64,000 bases of DNA, taken from Vibrio sp. Isolate34. GTDB lineage: Bacteria; Pseudomonadota; Gammaproteobacteria; Enterobacterales; Vibrionaceae. This document shows, piece by piece, positions 51,354 through 61,648 of the stretch. A program made the translations under genes and the position numbers. Positions within the stretch are counted from its first letter, which is position 1; each line of letters starts with the position of its first letter. The notes beneath the pieces were generated by a model. That model was not told the origin of the DNA. It ran no database searches and worked only from the letters and a program-made list of their open reading frames with translations. The DNA lies in the NCBI RefSeq assembly GCF_022397915.1, contig NZ_JAKEUO010000011.1, positions 124,001 to 188,000 of the forward strand, read 5' to 3'.

Positions 51354-52544
51354 TCAATGACTGTTGCTGTTGCTATTGCTGCTGGTACTCGTACTACTTA
51401 TAACGACGCTTTTACTCGATTTGTGGTAGAGCTTAAGTGCCAACAACGAACCCCATAGAACAACTTGTCCCCATAACAGCGTCCATTGAGGTGCTACTTC
51501 TTGCCAGGAAGCGCCCATTTGATTCAGCGCCAAGAAACCTTGAATTGCAGGGGTACTTGGGAATAGCTCTGATAGCAGTACTAACCACTGCGGCATCATT
51601 TCAACAGGCCAGATAAATCCAGACGAGAAGATAAGCGGCATCGAACTGATTAACACCACAACCGTGACTAACTCTCTTCTTGACACTAACTCACCGATAA
51701 AAATCCCGATCAAACAACTGGCCAATAAGAAAGGCAGCAGCAGAGTTAGAATTTGAGTCATAGAGGCGAGCAAGTTAATCCCATACATCGAGAAACTGGC
51801 TCCGAAGTAGTACATGGACAACAAATAGTAAATGCCGACTAAGGTACAACAACGAGCAAGGATCAGCTTCGCTGGTGGCGTTCTACTCCAATATCCAAAT
51901 GTCGATTGAGCATTTTGTGTTGCGCCAACTAAACCAGAAGCCATGGCTAGGGTTTGTTGTAGAATCAACACAAATACAGCAGGAACAACATAGTCGATGT
52001 ATCCCATGCGACTATTGAAGGTTGGCTTTAGGTTCAAGCTAAAGGCGCTGTAACCTTTGGCTGCGGACTCTAACGGCACACCTTCGACTAGTAAGTGGCT
52101 GACTTTAACTTGTGCGGCTAACGTACCTCCGGCTTTGGCTAACCCTTCAACAATGGTTCCGTACACCAAGAAGTAAGACGCATCGCCTGCATAAGAGAGC
52201 GTAGGGCTCTTTCCAAGAAGTAGATCTTTATAGAAATCTTCTGGGATGACGATGAACCCGCCAATCTCTTGGTTCAACACGGCTTGTTTGGCATCTTCGA
52301 TGGTGGAGTCCCGACGAACCAAATCGATTTGAGAGGTCGCATCGACCATTCTTTCTAACTGGTAGCTGCTTTGGCTCTTATCCAGGTTCACCACGGACGC
52401 TTTCAATTGCTGAGGCACTTGATTTGCGTAAGGCAACGGATACAAGAATGAATAGAAGACCACGCCACCAAATACGGTGAGCAAGACAACTGGGTTGCGA
52501 AGTACCGCTAATAGTTCTTGTTTCAGCAGTTGAGTAAAGCTCAT
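51354..52544 (-). CDS. ABC-2-type membrane permease (second of two)
   Basis: 396 residues. One N-terminal helix (VVLLTVFGGVVFYSFLYPLPY), a large extracytoplasmic domain (about 45-180, VVNLDKSQSSYQLERMVDATSQIDLV), then five to six helices, as in YhhJ/YbhR permeases. The C-terminus is a run of Ser and Asn (STSTSSNSNSNSH) caused by a short GTTGCT-like repeat in the DNA. It overlaps the preceding permease gene by four bases (ATGA). No ATP-binding subunit is encoded in the operon. Confidence 0.85.
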   Translation of the reverse strand: MSFTQLLKQELLAVLRNPVVLLTVFGGVVFYSFLYPLPYANQVPQQLKASVVNLDKSQSSYQLERMVDATSQIDLVRRDSTIEDAKQAVLNQEIGGFIVIPEDFYKDLLLGKSPTLSYAGDASYFLVYGTIVEGLAKAGGTLAAQVKVSHLLVEGVPLESAAKGYSAFSLNLKPTFNSRMGYIDYVVPAVFVLILQQTLAMASGLVGATQNAQSTFGYWSRTPPAKLILARCCTLVGIYYLLSMYYFGASFSMYGINLLASMTQILTLLLPFLLASCLIGIFIGELVSRRELVTVVVLISSMPLIFSSGFIWPVEMMPQWLVLLSELFPSTPAIQGFLALNQMGASWQEVAPQWTLLWGQVVLWGSLLALKLYHKSSKSVVISSTSTSSNSNSNSH

Positions 52545-53785
52545 TGTTTTACTCCTTGTTCTGCATCTTGTACTTTAACTGAGAGTGATGCTTGCGCTAG
52601 ATGTTTCTTAATTAACAACATAACCACCAATGCAGGAACTGCATACCACAACATAGAAGTGAGGCTGATTAACGATTGTGCTGCGCTCACGCCATAACTG
52701 GACTGAGCCGTTTGTACTTCGATGTAATGACTCACCGGCAATAAGCTTCTCCAAACTTGAGCTGCCGTGTTCATGTCGGTTACTGGGAAAGTAATCCCCA
52801 TGAAAGCGAAACTAGGCGCTGTAAACGCACCGGCGAAGCTCATCGCTCTTGCTGGATCGAGTGTTAAAAAGAAGAATAAACAACCCATGATGATACAACT
52901 GACCACAGTCAGCAGTTGGGCAACCGTCAATGCCATGAAGCTGCCGTTAAATGGCCAGTCGAGTAGGCGATAGAACCAAAAGCTAAACGCAATACCAAAC
53001 GCTAAAAATAGAGCCACGTAAGGGGTTAACGTTGAGACTAACGACTTCACAGGAGAATGTGAAAGCCATGCCTTTAGCCCACGAGCTCGAACGTTTGCGG
53101 TTAACACCAGTATCGTGCCGACCACAATCATAATTTGCCATAAAGCAGGAATAACAGCAGACACCAAGAACTGTGCATAGCTGGTGTTCTTGTTAAACAA
53201 CGGCGTGATCTGGCTTTGTACCGTGACTGCTTGGCCTAATGCCGATTGCACCGTGGTATCACCATGTGAAAGCTGTTTAACGACTTCAAGCTGAGCGTTA
53301 AAAGTACCTTGGGCCTGCAACAGTGCTGAGTTGACCAGTTTTCCTATCAAGATGAATTGACTGTTGTAGAACACAGACACTTGAGGGTTCAAACCTAGGT
53401 AGAGATCGCGGTCGAAGTGTTTTGGTATCACAACATAACCGTAGATATCGCGTTCAATCATCGCCTTAGCTGCTTCACTCACTGAGCTGTATTTCTGAGT
53501 CACTTGTAGGGTAGGTGACGCATCAACAAGACGAGTGAATTGTTGCGAGATTTGGCTGTGTTCAAGATCAACCACTGCAACGGGTAAATCACGGGCAATG
53601 CCTTGCGAGAAGATCAGCCAGATACTTGCAGCAAGTAGCAAGGGTATCCAAGTTAGGCACGACAACAACCACTTGTCTTTGCGAACTATCGCCCACTGCC
53701 TCATCAAGGTACTCGTCGCTTTGTGATGATCAGGTGAATAAGAGCCTGTAGATTGTGCTCCTGTAGATCGAAAGTTAGCAGACAT
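52541..53785 (-). CDS. ABC-2-type membrane permease (first of two)
   Basis: 414 residues with the same layout as the next gene: N-terminal helix WLLSCLTWIPLLLAASIWLIF, a periplasmic domain (VAVVDLEHSQISQQFTRLVDASPTLQV, sharing the pattern VVxLxxSQ...RxVDA with the second permease), then five to six helices. The two likely form a heterodimer. ATG at 53785 follows AGGTGACTT, eight bases after the HlyD gene. ABC-2 permeases of this group export drugs or lipids with a HlyD adaptor. Confidence 0.85.
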   Translation of the reverse strand: MSANFRSTGAQSTGSYSPDHHKATSTLMRQWAIVRKDKWLLSCLTWIPLLLAASIWLIFSQGIARDLPVAVVDLEHSQISQQFTRLVDASPTLQVTQKYSSVSEAAKAMIERDIYGYVVIPKHFDRDLYLGLNPQVSVFYNSQFILIGKLVNSALLQAQGTFNAQLEVVKQLSHGDTTVQSALGQAVTVQSQITPLFNKNTSYAQFLVSAVIPALWQIMIVVGTILVLTANVRARGLKAWLSHSPVKSLVSTLTPYVALFLAFGIAFSFWFYRLLDWPFNGSFMALTVAQLLTVVSCIIMGCLFFFLTLDPARAMSFAGAFTAPSFAFMGITFPVTDMNTAAQVWRSLLPVSHYIEVQTAQSSYGVSAAQSLISLTSMLWYAVPALVVMLLIKKHLAQASLSVKVQDAEQGVKQ

Positions 53786-53792
53786 AAGTCAC

Positions 53793-54767
53793 CTAAAGCT
53801 CAACCACAAGGCTCATACCCATGCGCAGTGTTTCGTCAGTGTCGACAGGGCGTGCTTCTACTTCGAATGTACGTAAGTCGAAGCCTTGCGCTGCATCGGT
53901 TGAACGCCAAGTCGCGAAATCACCCATTACGGCAATATGAGTCACTTTAAAGGTCAGTGATTTGTCTAGAGCAGGAAGGTAAGCATCAAACTGCGTGCCT
54001 TTTTTAAAGTGCTTCAACATGTCTTCACGAACGTTAAGTACCGCCCATGCGTCTTGAGTATCGATAACGGTAACAACAGGGAACCCTTGAGGCGCTAATT
54101 CACCACTGCTTAGCAATACTTGAGACACTTCACCACTAAACCAGCTGTGGATCTGTGTGTCTTTTGCGTAGGCTTCAACTTCTGCCACTGCACCTGCGGC
54201 CATTAAGGCTTTTTGAGCTGCGGCTACTTTGGTTTCATCACGAGCACCTTCTTGTGCCAGTTGGTACATCTGGAAGGCTGCACTTTCTGTGTATTTCGCG
54301 GCTTGCCACTGTGTTTTGGCTTCATCACGTTTTTGTTCAGCGACAACACCATCGTTGTAAAGGTTATTTACACGTTGGTAGGTTTTGTTCATGAGGTCTG
54401 CAGCAGCTTTGGCTTTTAGCCATTGGTCTTTAGCGGCTTGGATTTGCTGAGTGCGTGCGCCATTCTCGGCTTCTTGAGCTAATGCGCCAGCGGCTTTTTG
54501 ACCTGCTTTTGCTTGCTCTAACTTTGCGTCAATCTCTGGACTTAGAAGGGAGAAGATCAATTCACCTTTCTCAACAGAGTCGCCTTTGCGCACGAATACT
54601 TGGTCAATTCGGCCAGGTACTTTAGAAGAGATGCTGTATTGCTGTGCATCGATTTGGCCTTGAAGCTTAACCGGTTGAGGTTGATACGCTTGGTAAAAAC
54701 TGTATCCGACCCAGCCAATAATGCCGATACCAACTATAGATAGAAGAAGGGGCTTAATAGGTTTCAT
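53793..54767 (-). CDS. HlyD/EmrA-type periplasmic adaptor (membrane fusion protein)
   Basis: 324 residues: one N-terminal membrane helix (LLLSIVGIGIIGWVGYSFYQ), a lipoyl half (QYSISSKVPGRIDQVFVRKGDSVEKGELIFSL), a long coiled hairpin (about 75-190, AKAGQKAAGALAQEAENGARTQQ ...), the second lipoyl half and a beta barrel. It links the inner-membrane permeases to the TolC-like channel. It begins four bases after the TolC-like gene with an AAAGGA site. Confidence 0.9.
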   Translation of the reverse strand: MKPIKPLLLSIVGIGIIGWVGYSFYQAYQPQPVKLQGQIDAQQYSISSKVPGRIDQVFVRKGDSVEKGELIFSLLSPEIDAKLEQAKAGQKAAGALAQEAENGARTQQIQAAKDQWLKAKAAADLMNKTYQRVNNLYNDGVVAEQKRDEAKTQWQAAKYTESAAFQMYQLAQEGARDETKVAAAQKALMAAGAVAEVEAYAKDTQIHSWFSGEVSQVLLSSGELAPQGFPVVTVIDTQDAWAVLNVREDMLKHFKKGTQFDAYLPALDKSLTFKVTHIAVMGDFATWRSTDAAQGFDLRTFEVEARPVDTDETLRMGMSLVVEL

Positions 54768-54770
54768 GAG

Positions 54771-56210
54771 TTATCCTTTTGACTGGCTAGCGGTGTCTGT
54801 TTTTGAGTCGAAATCAGACGTAACAGAAGAAGTTAAGTAACTTGAGTAAGCATTCATTTCGCTGGTGAGCGCCAAAAGCTTGTTGAGAGAGATTAGATAT
54901 TTGAATCGCGCAGCAGATTGCTGTGTCTTAATGCTTGCAAGGTATAGTTCAGCATCAACCACTTCTAACGAGTTAGATAAGCCTTGTGTGAACGCTTTTT
55001 TACGAAGTGATAGGTTCTCTTGAGCTAACGACAAGCTAGAGTTCAGCCCTTGAACTTCTTCAATCGCTTGGTTTGCTTCAAGGTAGGTCTTTTGTACCAA
55101 TACGGTTAAGTCTTGTTTGGCTTGCGACTTAAGGAATTGCACCTGTGAAACCGCACTGTGCGCAGCGGCTACCTTATCAGAGCGACCAGAGGTATCGATC
55201 AGCGGAACGTTCACACCAATGCCGACTAACCAATCTGGTTTCATTTCACTCGCGAGCGAGTCGTCTTCATAAAGGCTGTAATCACCGTAAAGGTACACTT
55301 CTGGGTAGTATTTGCCTTTTTCAGCTTTGATTAAGCTGCTCGCTTGTTTCTCTTTCGCATCAAGGATCTTAAGGCCGGGGTAGGTCATCAATGTTTGGTC
55401 AATGAACACATCCATATGAGGTAGATTCTTGTTGATAAACAGTTGCTCTGAAGGTTCAACACTCTGGCTTTGGCCAAGAATTTGAGTCAGTGCTAACTGA
55501 GCAATTTTGAGGTCATTCTCAGCCTTAGTACGTTCAACGACCGCTTTATCTAAAGAAGCATCCGCTTGTAGTCGTTCAACTCGTGCAATTTGCCCTTGCT
55601 GTTCCATCTTGATAGCGAAATCTCGGTGCTGAGTTAAGCCTGCTTCTACGGCTTGACGCGTTTTCACGACGTCTTCCGCTAAGATCACTGAAAAGTAGTA
55701 CTTGCTTAAGTCTTCGTAGCGAGCCTGCTTTTCCATCAAGAGTTGGCTTTGCGCTTCTTCGCTTTTACCTTCGGCTGCGGCTTGTGCTGCGTTAATTCGT
55801 CCGCCAGTAAAGATAGGCCAAACTGCGCGAATGGAAGAGCTGAAGATGTCTTGTTCGGTGATGGTTGATGTTACTCCGCTTATGAAAGGTCGCAGAGCTG
55901 CCGCTATAGTAGGGTTTACACCACTTAAGCTATCGCTGAACTGTTCGCCATTGATGGTAACGTCACTATCAAGGTGAGTGTAGTTCGCACCTAGCGTCAC
56001 AGAAGGAAGGTTAAGGCTTCTGGTTGCATTTTGAAGGTGTTGATAACGCTCAACATTAGCTTGTTGAGCCGCAAGAGAGTTGTTGTTCTCTTGGAGTATT
56101 TGCCACGCCTCAGAAAAAGTGAGCGGGGCAGCATAGCTTGGCGAACTGATAGCACCGATAAGAATACTGGCAATCGCAAGGCGTTGGAATGTCGGTTTGG
56201 TCATCTGCAT
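54771..56210 (-). CDS. TolC-family outer-membrane efflux protein
   Basis: 479 residues, signal peptide to about Ala28 (PSYAA). The outer-membrane efflux repeat occurs twice: LTFSEAWQILQENNNSLAAQQANVERY near the N-terminus and NQAIEEVQGLNSSLSLAQENLSLRKKAFTQGLSNSLEVVDAEL near the C-terminus. It forms the trimeric exit duct. It is the first gene of the four-gene export operon. A second ATG two codons in is an equal start. Confidence 0.9.
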   Translation of the reverse strand: MQMTKPTFQRLAIASILIGAISSPSYAAPLTFSEAWQILQENNNSLAAQQANVERYQHLQNATRSLNLPSVTLGANYTHLDSDVTINGEQFSDSLSGVNPTIAAALRPFISGVTSTITEQDIFSSSIRAVWPIFTGGRINAAQAAAEGKSEEAQSQLLMEKQARYEDLSKYYFSVILAEDVVKTRQAVEAGLTQHRDFAIKMEQQGQIARVERLQADASLDKAVVERTKAENDLKIAQLALTQILGQSQSVEPSEQLFINKNLPHMDVFIDQTLMTYPGLKILDAKEKQASSLIKAEKGKYYPEVYLYGDYSLYEDDSLASEMKPDWLVGIGVNVPLIDTSGRSDKVAAAHSAVSQVQFLKSQAKQDLTVLVQKTYLEANQAIEEVQGLNSSLSLAQENLSLRKKAFTQGLSNSLEVVDAELYLASIKTQQSAARFKYLISLNKLLALTSEMNAYSSYLTSSVTSDFDSKTDTASQSKG

Positions 56211-56356
56211 TAAATACCAAATTAGAGTATTAGCTCTAATGTTAACAGGGGGATAATCATTTGTCTTGAACAGATTACCTCATATGAATAATTAGCATAG
56301 CCGCTCGTTAATATAATGTGAATGCTATTAAGGGTTTAATGGCTGTCGACATAGAA

Positions 56357-56386
56357 ACAAAAAGAGCACGACGAATCGTGCTCTTT
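56357..56386 (-). terminator. hairpin terminator
   Basis: AAAGAGCACGA-CGAA-TCGTGCTCTTT; T-run on the minus strand behind the small gene at 56426. Confidence 0.75.
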
Positions 56387-56425
56387 AAGTTCAGTATAGA
56401 AGGGTTTACTACAAATTGATTGGCG

Positions 56426-56653
56426 CTATTTAAAGTTTGGACAATGGTGATCGGCGCGCCACACCAATTGTCTTGAACCTTGCATCGTTTGTAGTAAATC
56501 TCTACCTGACATTTGCGGGAAAGCTAACAATACTTTTAGATCGAGCGGGGATGTCTCGTTCTTCTCATATGCTCTGACATGAGTGAAAGTAGATTGTAAG
56601 TTTTTGAACAACATAGCCTTTGTTAGGCAGATTCCAAAATTATCGCGTTTCAT
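56426..56653 (-). CDS. 75-residue hypothetical protein
   Basis: ATG at 56653 has AAGGAAACC upstream; the product (MKRDNFGICLTKAMLFKNLQ ... LLQTMQGSRQLVWRADHHCPNFK) is soluble and basic, with a terminator right after the stop. That signal set suggests a real gene although I recognise no family. A short open frame on the opposite strand (56583-56795) is less convincing. Confidence 0.5.
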   Translation of the reverse strand: MKRDNFGICLTKAMLFKNLQSTFTHVRAYEKNETSPLDLKVLLAFPQMSGRDLLQTMQGSRQLVWRADHHCPNFK

Positions 56654-57286
56654 TGCCTGGTTTCCTTTTCAACAATGTTTATACGTTATGTTTTTTATCC
56701 TGTTTCTATTGGACGTTGCCACTGATCGATACTTCCTGCTCATCAATGCTTTATTATTGGGTGCTGCTTTTATCAGTCACCTCTTCGTTGTCTAACTAGC
56801 CGGTTGTCTAACTATCCGAGTGTCAAATAGCGATGGATGAATAGAGGAGAATACTTAATCCGTTTGTTCATCATTCGTAACGGCGAGCGCGCAACTTTTA
56901 CTTATCGATACGTCCAGCGAGTGAAGAGTTGTTGCTTTTGTGTTAACCATAATTCTGGCTTAAAACGCTGTGTTAAAATTGCAACGTATAGCTTGGCAAC
57001 AATAAACTCCTTCATATGCAACTATTATAATTGTATCTATTTTAAACAACCTAAAAAACACCTAAAAGCTTAGTGATCTAGGTCAATATTTATTCGTTTA
57101 TTTGTCTTTTTAAGCTAATCCGTTCTAAAAGTGAGCGATTGTTTTGTTTGTATAACGTAAAGGAATATCAATTAATAATCTGGTCAATTATTTAGTTGAG
57201 TAACAGTCACAAATTCGTATAAGCACAAAGGTCATAAGATTAACTTGGTGTTAACATTAATCGTTAAGCACTAGGGACGGTTTTAT
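56654..57286. other. gap before the two-component pair
   Basis: AT-rich. A 35-codon hydrophobic frame (about 56691-56795, MFFILFLLDVATDRYFLLIN) lacks a ribosome site. No known RNA motif; the promoter of the kinase gene must lie near 57150-57280. Confidence 0.3.
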
Positions 57287-58939
57287 ATGAAATGGAGTAG
57301 CATCAGTTTCCGTAAAAGGTTACTGATTATCATGACGGTCACTGGCCTCGTAGAGCTGTTGATACTCTCAGCGGCAGGTTTTTCTTATATCAAACAATCT
57401 CAAGAGCAAGAGATGGGTTTGAAAGCGCTCGGTGTGGCTGAATTTCTCTCTGAATCACCGCTTGTCACCCGAATTATTCAAGAAAATGGCACCTTGGATG
57501 CTGATGGTATTCCTCACGTTTTATCTGAAGAGACCCAAGTTAAGTTTCGAAACCTCACGCAGTTAATTGGTGCGGCGTTTATTGTTGTCGGTGATGAGAA
57601 AGGCATTCGCTTAATTCACCCATACGACGACAGGTTGGGGAAACCCATGCGCGGTGGTGATAACCAGAAGGCATTGGTGTTGGGTGAGTCTTACGTATCG
57701 ACGGCAAAAGGTTCGCTCGGGTTTTCAGTACGTGGTAAATCGGCCGTCAAAGACTCGAATGATGCTGTCATTGGCGTTGTATCAGTGGGTTATCTCTTAG
57801 ATTCACTGCAAGACAGAATAGAACCTTATTTAGCCTTTTTGATTGTGATGGCCTTGCTGGTGGTTGCCGTTAACGCGTTGATTTCAAGCTATGTGTCCCG
57901 TCGCTTTCAGCGCGCTATTTTAGGCTTTGAGCCTGAAGAGATAGGCCGACTGTATGTTGAGTTAGATGTAACCATGAGTACCGTGAAAGAGGGTATTCTG
58001 AGTATCGATAAGCACGGCATTTTACGGTCAATTAATAAGAGTGCCTGCGATATTTTATCGATAGACAGAGATAAAGCACTCAATCAACAGCGCCTTTCTG
58101 ACGTATTGCCCGGTAGTGATTTAGAGCAACTGCTATCAACAGGCGATACCGACCACGACGTTGAGTTGTACTTAAACAATAAGCGAATCATTGCTAACCG
58201 AAGCCCGATTATAGTGGCTGGTGAGGTGGTCGGGGCGGTGTCCAGTTTCCGATTGAGAGACGAGATCAACGATTTAACAGACCAACTCTCACAAACTAAA
58301 GAGTATGCAGATCTACTCCGTTCACAAACCCATGAACATCAAAACAAGCTTAACACCATCAGTGGCTTGATCCAGATGGGCGAGTTGGACTCGGTACAAC
58401 AACTGATTGGCCAAGAAACAGAACATTATCAAAGCCTTATCGAGTTCTTGCGTGAAACTGTTAAAGACCCGCTCATTGCAGGTATGCTCCTTGGTAAAAC
58501 GGAGCGTGCGAGAGAAATTGGTTTAGAGCTCAAGGTCGAAGAAGGCTCAAGACTTGAAGCTCTGCCAAGCCGCTTAAATGCGGATGACGTTGTCACTATT
58601 CTTGGTAACCTGATTGATAATGCGTTTGATGCGACGATGGCAGCGATAAAACAAGAGGGGCAGATTGTCCCTTCACGTCGAGTGATTGAAGTATCTATCA
58701 GTGATTTTGGCAATGAGATTATCGTTGAAGTAGAAGATAAAGGATGTGGATTACCCAAGCACTTGGCAACTGACGCGCTGACTGAAAAAGGTGTGTCGAG
58801 TAAAGCCAAACAAAACCGCGGTGTTGGTTTGTATCTCGTCAAGCAGCTCACCGATCGCTATCAAGGGCAGTTAGAAATGGTTGATAACCCTGATTTTGGT
58901 TCACGCATGGCGGTGTATCTACCAAAAGAAGAACAATAA
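57287..58939 (+). CDS. CitA/DcuS-family sensor histidine kinase
   Basis: 550 residues: membrane helix 1 (about 12-33), a periplasmic Cache/PASp ligand domain (about 36-175, with LIHPYDDRLGKPMRGG), helix 2 (about 181-203), a cytosolic PAS (about 218-320) and the kinase. The H-box is HEHQNKLNTISGLIQMG, typical of DcuS/CitA/DpiB. The ATPase boxes are LGNLIDNAFDA (N), VEDKGCGLP (G1) and NRGVGLYLVKQL (G2). Such kinases sense C4-dicarboxylates or citrate. No transporter is next to it. The partner regulator starts 68 bases later. Confidence 0.92.
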   Translation: MKWSSISFRKRLLIIMTVTGLVELLILSAAGFSYIKQSQEQEMGLKALGVAEFLSESPLVTRIIQENGTLDADGIPHVLSEETQVKFRNLTQLIGAAFIVVGDEKGIRLIHPYDDRLGKPMRGGDNQKALVLGESYVSTAKGSLGFSVRGKSAVKDSNDAVIGVVSVGYLLDSLQDRIEPYLAFLIVMALLVVAVNALISSYVSRRFQRAILGFEPEEIGRLYVELDVTMSTVKEGILSIDKHGILRSINKSACDILSIDRDKALNQQRLSDVLPGSDLEQLLSTGDTDHDVELYLNNKRIIANRSPIIVAGEVVGAVSSFRLRDEINDLTDQLSQTKEYADLLRSQTHEHQNKLNTISGLIQMGELDSVQQLIGQETEHYQSLIEFLRETVKDPLIAGMLLGKTERAREIGLELKVEEGSRLEALPSRLNADDVVTILGNLIDNAFDATMAAIKQEGQIVPSRRVIEVSISDFGNEIIVEVEDKGCGLPKHLATDALTEKGVSSKAKQNRGVGLYLVKQLTDRYQGQLEMVDNPDFGSRMAVYLPKEEQ

Positions 58940-59007
58940 TAATTAAGCACGAAACGATCGAGTGACGATCATCGTGAAGGAATACAATGGTTAAAGGAAG
59001 AACATAA

Positions 59008-59703
59008 ATGAACGCAATCACGAGAGTCATGGTCATTGAAGATGATATTGCGATTGCAGAGCTTCACCATCGTTATTTAGAACAGATGGGAGGATTTGAT
59101 GTGGTTGGAATCGCGACCACACAGTCTGAAGCCTTAATGCAGCTCGATATCTTGAAGCCTGATTTGGTTCTTTTGGATGTTTATCTGCCGGATGGGTGTG
59201 GGATCGACATTCTCAATCACGTTCGCGGAAGTAATCAAGGTTGTGATGTTATCTTGATTACCGCAGCACGCGACGTCGATACTTTGCAGCAAGCAATGCG
59301 TGGCGGAGTCGTCGACTATCTACTCAAACCCGTGATGTTTCCTCGCTTGGAAGCGGCGCTGAAAAAGTACCAATCACAGCAGCAAGAGTTTGAAAACGTG
59401 TCTGACCTTAACCAAGGCTTGGTCGACAAGATGTTGCAAGCCAATGCGAAAGCAGACTCAGCGAAAGCATCAACGTTACCTAAAGGGATCGACGGTGTAA
59501 CACTCGATAAGATTCGTGCGGTCTTTCAACAAGCTGACGCGACGAATATTACGGCTGATGAAGCGGGTGAACGCATTGGTGCAAGCCGAACCACAGCCAG
59601 ACGCTACCTAGAATTCTTGATCACGACCGGTGAATTGGTTGCCGATTTGAACTATGGCACCGTTGGTCGTCCTGAACGTTGTTATAACAAAGCGAAAAGA
59701 TAA
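59008..59703 (+). CDS. DcuR/CitB-family response regulator
   Basis: 231 residues. Receiver with acidic pair in VIEDDIAIAE (10-12), phosphoacceptor Asp in LVLLDVYLPDG (about 57), Thr/Ser in ITAARD and Lys in LLKPV. The C-terminal helix-turn-helix (ITADEAGERIGASRTTARRYLEFL) and the ending NYGTVGRPERCY match DcuR/CitB/DctR. It is the cognate regulator of the kinase at 57287. A terminator at 59760-59784 closes the operon. Confidence 0.92.
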   Translation: MNAITRVMVIEDDIAIAELHHRYLEQMGGFDVVGIATTQSEALMQLDILKPDLVLLDVYLPDGCGIDILNHVRGSNQGCDVILITAARDVDTLQQAMRGGVVDYLLKPVMFPRLEAALKKYQSQQQEFENVSDLNQGLVDKMLQANAKADSAKASTLPKGIDGVTLDKIRAVFQQADATNITADEAGERIGASRTTARRYLEFLITTGELVADLNYGTVGRPERCYNKAKR

Positions 59704-59759
59704 AGGTGCGCAAGAAGCTCTCTTCATCCGAAGATACCTTTACATTCCAAATAAACTGT

Positions 59760-59784
59760 AAAACCAGTTGAATAAGCTGGTTTT
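59760..59784 (+). terminator. terminator after the two-component operon
   Basis: AAAACCAG-TTGAATAAG-CTGGTTTTAG. Confidence 0.8.
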
Positions 59785-60145
59785 AGTTTCCCTTTTAACA
59801 TCCACAAGTCACTCCACAGACCAGATGCCATTCTTTCTTGACTACAATGTTTGAGAATGCCGATTTGCTGTTATTTCTACCTTTGTGAACTCAGCTATCG
59901 ATTAGAATTTGTTCGAAATGAGTCAATATTTAATCGATTGCTTTCACAGTGGTTGATGTAAATCAAATACTCATAGACAATACTGTCCCGAATAGAGGTG
60001 ATAGCATTCACCCTCGTTTACCAAACGCATTCTCAAGTGTAATAGGCACTCGCTATTGATGTAATAGCTAAGACCTATTATCTATTTTCGTATGTCGCTG
60101 ATACCGTTGGCGAATACTAAAAACCTTGTTTTTATAGGAAAGATG
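59785..60145 (+). promoter_or_regulatory. zwf promoter region with FNR-like site
   Basis: TTGATGTAAATCAA at 59953-59966 is an exact match to the FNR consensus TTGAT-N4-ATCAA. It lies 180 bp before the zwf start. No gene in the region. Confidence 0.55.
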
Positions 60146-61648
60146 ATGGTAATACCTGAAAACAGCAGCATCGTTATTTTTGGTGCGTCGGGAGATCTAA
60201 CTTACCGCAAGTTAATTCCTGCTTTGTACCACCTGTATGCTAGCAATCAACTACCAGAATCCTTTGCGATTCTTGGAGTGAGCCGTACTGAGTACAGCGA
60301 TGAGTCTTACCGTGAGAAGCTGAAGAAGTCTCTTCAGGAAATGGAACAAACTGAACCTGAGACGCTGAATGCATTTATTGAACATTTGCATTACCAAGCG
60401 ATCAACACTTCAGATGTCGAAGATTACGCTCGTTTAGCACAACGTCTAGACAAGCTTGAGCAAGACTACCAATTCGAAAACCATAACACACTGTTCTACT
60501 TGGCAACGCCGCCAAGCCTATACGGTGTGATCCCAGCAAACCTTGCTGCGCATGGCCTGAACGATGAAACGAACGGCTGGCGTCGTCTGATCATCGAGAA
60601 GCCATTTGGTTACGACCTAGCTTCTGCTCAAGCGTTAGATGAAGAGATCCATCATCACTTCCAAGAACACCAGATCTACCGTATCGACCATTACCTTGGT
60701 AAAGAAACGGTACAAAATCTTCTAGTGCTTCGTTTCTCAAACGCGATGTTCGAACCACTGTGGAACCGTAACTTTATTGAATACGTTGAAATCACAGGTG
60801 CTGAGTTCCTTGGCGTTGAAGAGCGTGGCGGATACTACGACGGTTCTGGTGCAGTTCGTGACATGTTCCAAAACCACCTGCTGCAAGTGCTAGCGATGGT
60901 TGGTATGGAGCCTCCTGCTCAAATCAATGCTGATTCTATTCGTGACGAAGTGGTTAAAGTACTTCAGTGTCTGAAACCTCTTGAGGAAGATGACCTGCGT
61001 AAAGATCTCGTTCTTGGTCAATACACAGCTTCAGACGTTCGCGGCCAGCACTTGCTAGGTTACCGTGAAGAGCCGGGTGTAGCAGACGATTCTCGTACTG
61101 AAACGTACATCGGCTTAAAAGCTCACATCAACAACTGGCGCTGGAATGGTGTTCCTTTCTACGTTCGTACCGGTAAACGCTTACCAACGCGCGTAACGGA
61201 AATCGTGATTCACTTTAAGAACACGCCACACCCAGTATTTGGTCAAAATGCACCAGAGAACAAACTGATTATCCGCATCCAACCGGACGAAGGTATTCAG
61301 ATGAGCTTTGGCTTGAAAGAGCCGGGCGCAGGCTTCAAAGCAAAAGAAGTGAAAATGAACTTCTCTTACTCTGACTTGCCTGAAACTCAAATGCTAACGG
61401 CTTACGAGCGTCTTCTTCTTGATGCACTAAACGGCGATGCAACTCTGTTTGCACGTACCGACGCAGTTGAAGCGTGTTGGAAGTACGTTCAACCAATCTT
61501 AGACTTCAAGCAAGATCCTCAAGCACTGTTTGGCTATGCTTGTGGTACTTGGGGCCCACAGGAAGCAGATGAACTGCTGCAACGTGATGGCCGCGCATGG
61601 CGTTTCCCATGCAAAAACTTAACAGACACGGATTACTGCGAACTATGA
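60146..61648 (+). CDS. zwf: glucose-6-phosphate 1-dehydrogenase
   Basis: 500 residues from the second of two adjacent ATG codons (AGGAA site). NADP-binding [11 protein letters not shown] at about 11-21, EKPFGYDL and the active-site segment RIDHYLGKE are all intact, with the end of normal length. The enzyme oxidises glucose-6-phosphate to 6-phosphogluconolactone with NADP+. It opens the zwf-pgl-gnd operon; the stop TGA overlaps the pgl ATG (ATGA). Codon use is that of a highly expressed gene. Confidence 0.97.
   Translation: MVIPENSSIVIFGASGDLTYRKLIPALYHLYASNQLPESFAILGVSRTEYSDESYREKLKKSLQEMEQTEPETLNAFIEHLHYQAINTSDVEDYARLAQRLDKLEQDYQFENHNTLFYLATPPSLYGVIPANLAAHGLNDETNGWRRLIIEKPFGYDLASAQALDEEIHHHFQEHQIYRIDHYLGKETVQNLLVLRFSNAMFEPLWNRNFIEYVEITGAEFLGVEERGGYYDGSGAVRDMFQNHLLQVLAMVGMEPPAQINADSIRDEVVKVLQCLKPLEEDDLRKDLVLGQYTASDVRGQHLLGYREEPGVADDSRTETYIGLKAHINNWRWNGVPFYVRTGKRLPTRVTEIVIHFKNTPHPVFGQNAPENKLIIRIQPDEGIQMSFGLKEPGAGFKAKEVKMNFSYSDLPETQMLTAYERLLLDALNGDATLFARTDAVEACWKYVQPILDFKQDPQALFGYACGTWGPQEADELLQRDGRAWRFPCKNLTDTDYCEL

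Noticed and set aside
56583..56795. 70-codon frame with a hydrophobic second half
   Set aside because: No ribosome site at any ATG; overlaps the better-supported minus-strand gene.
56837..57073. 78-codon frame before the kinase gene
   Set aside because: Cys/Asn/Tyr-rich random-looking translation, no ribosome site.
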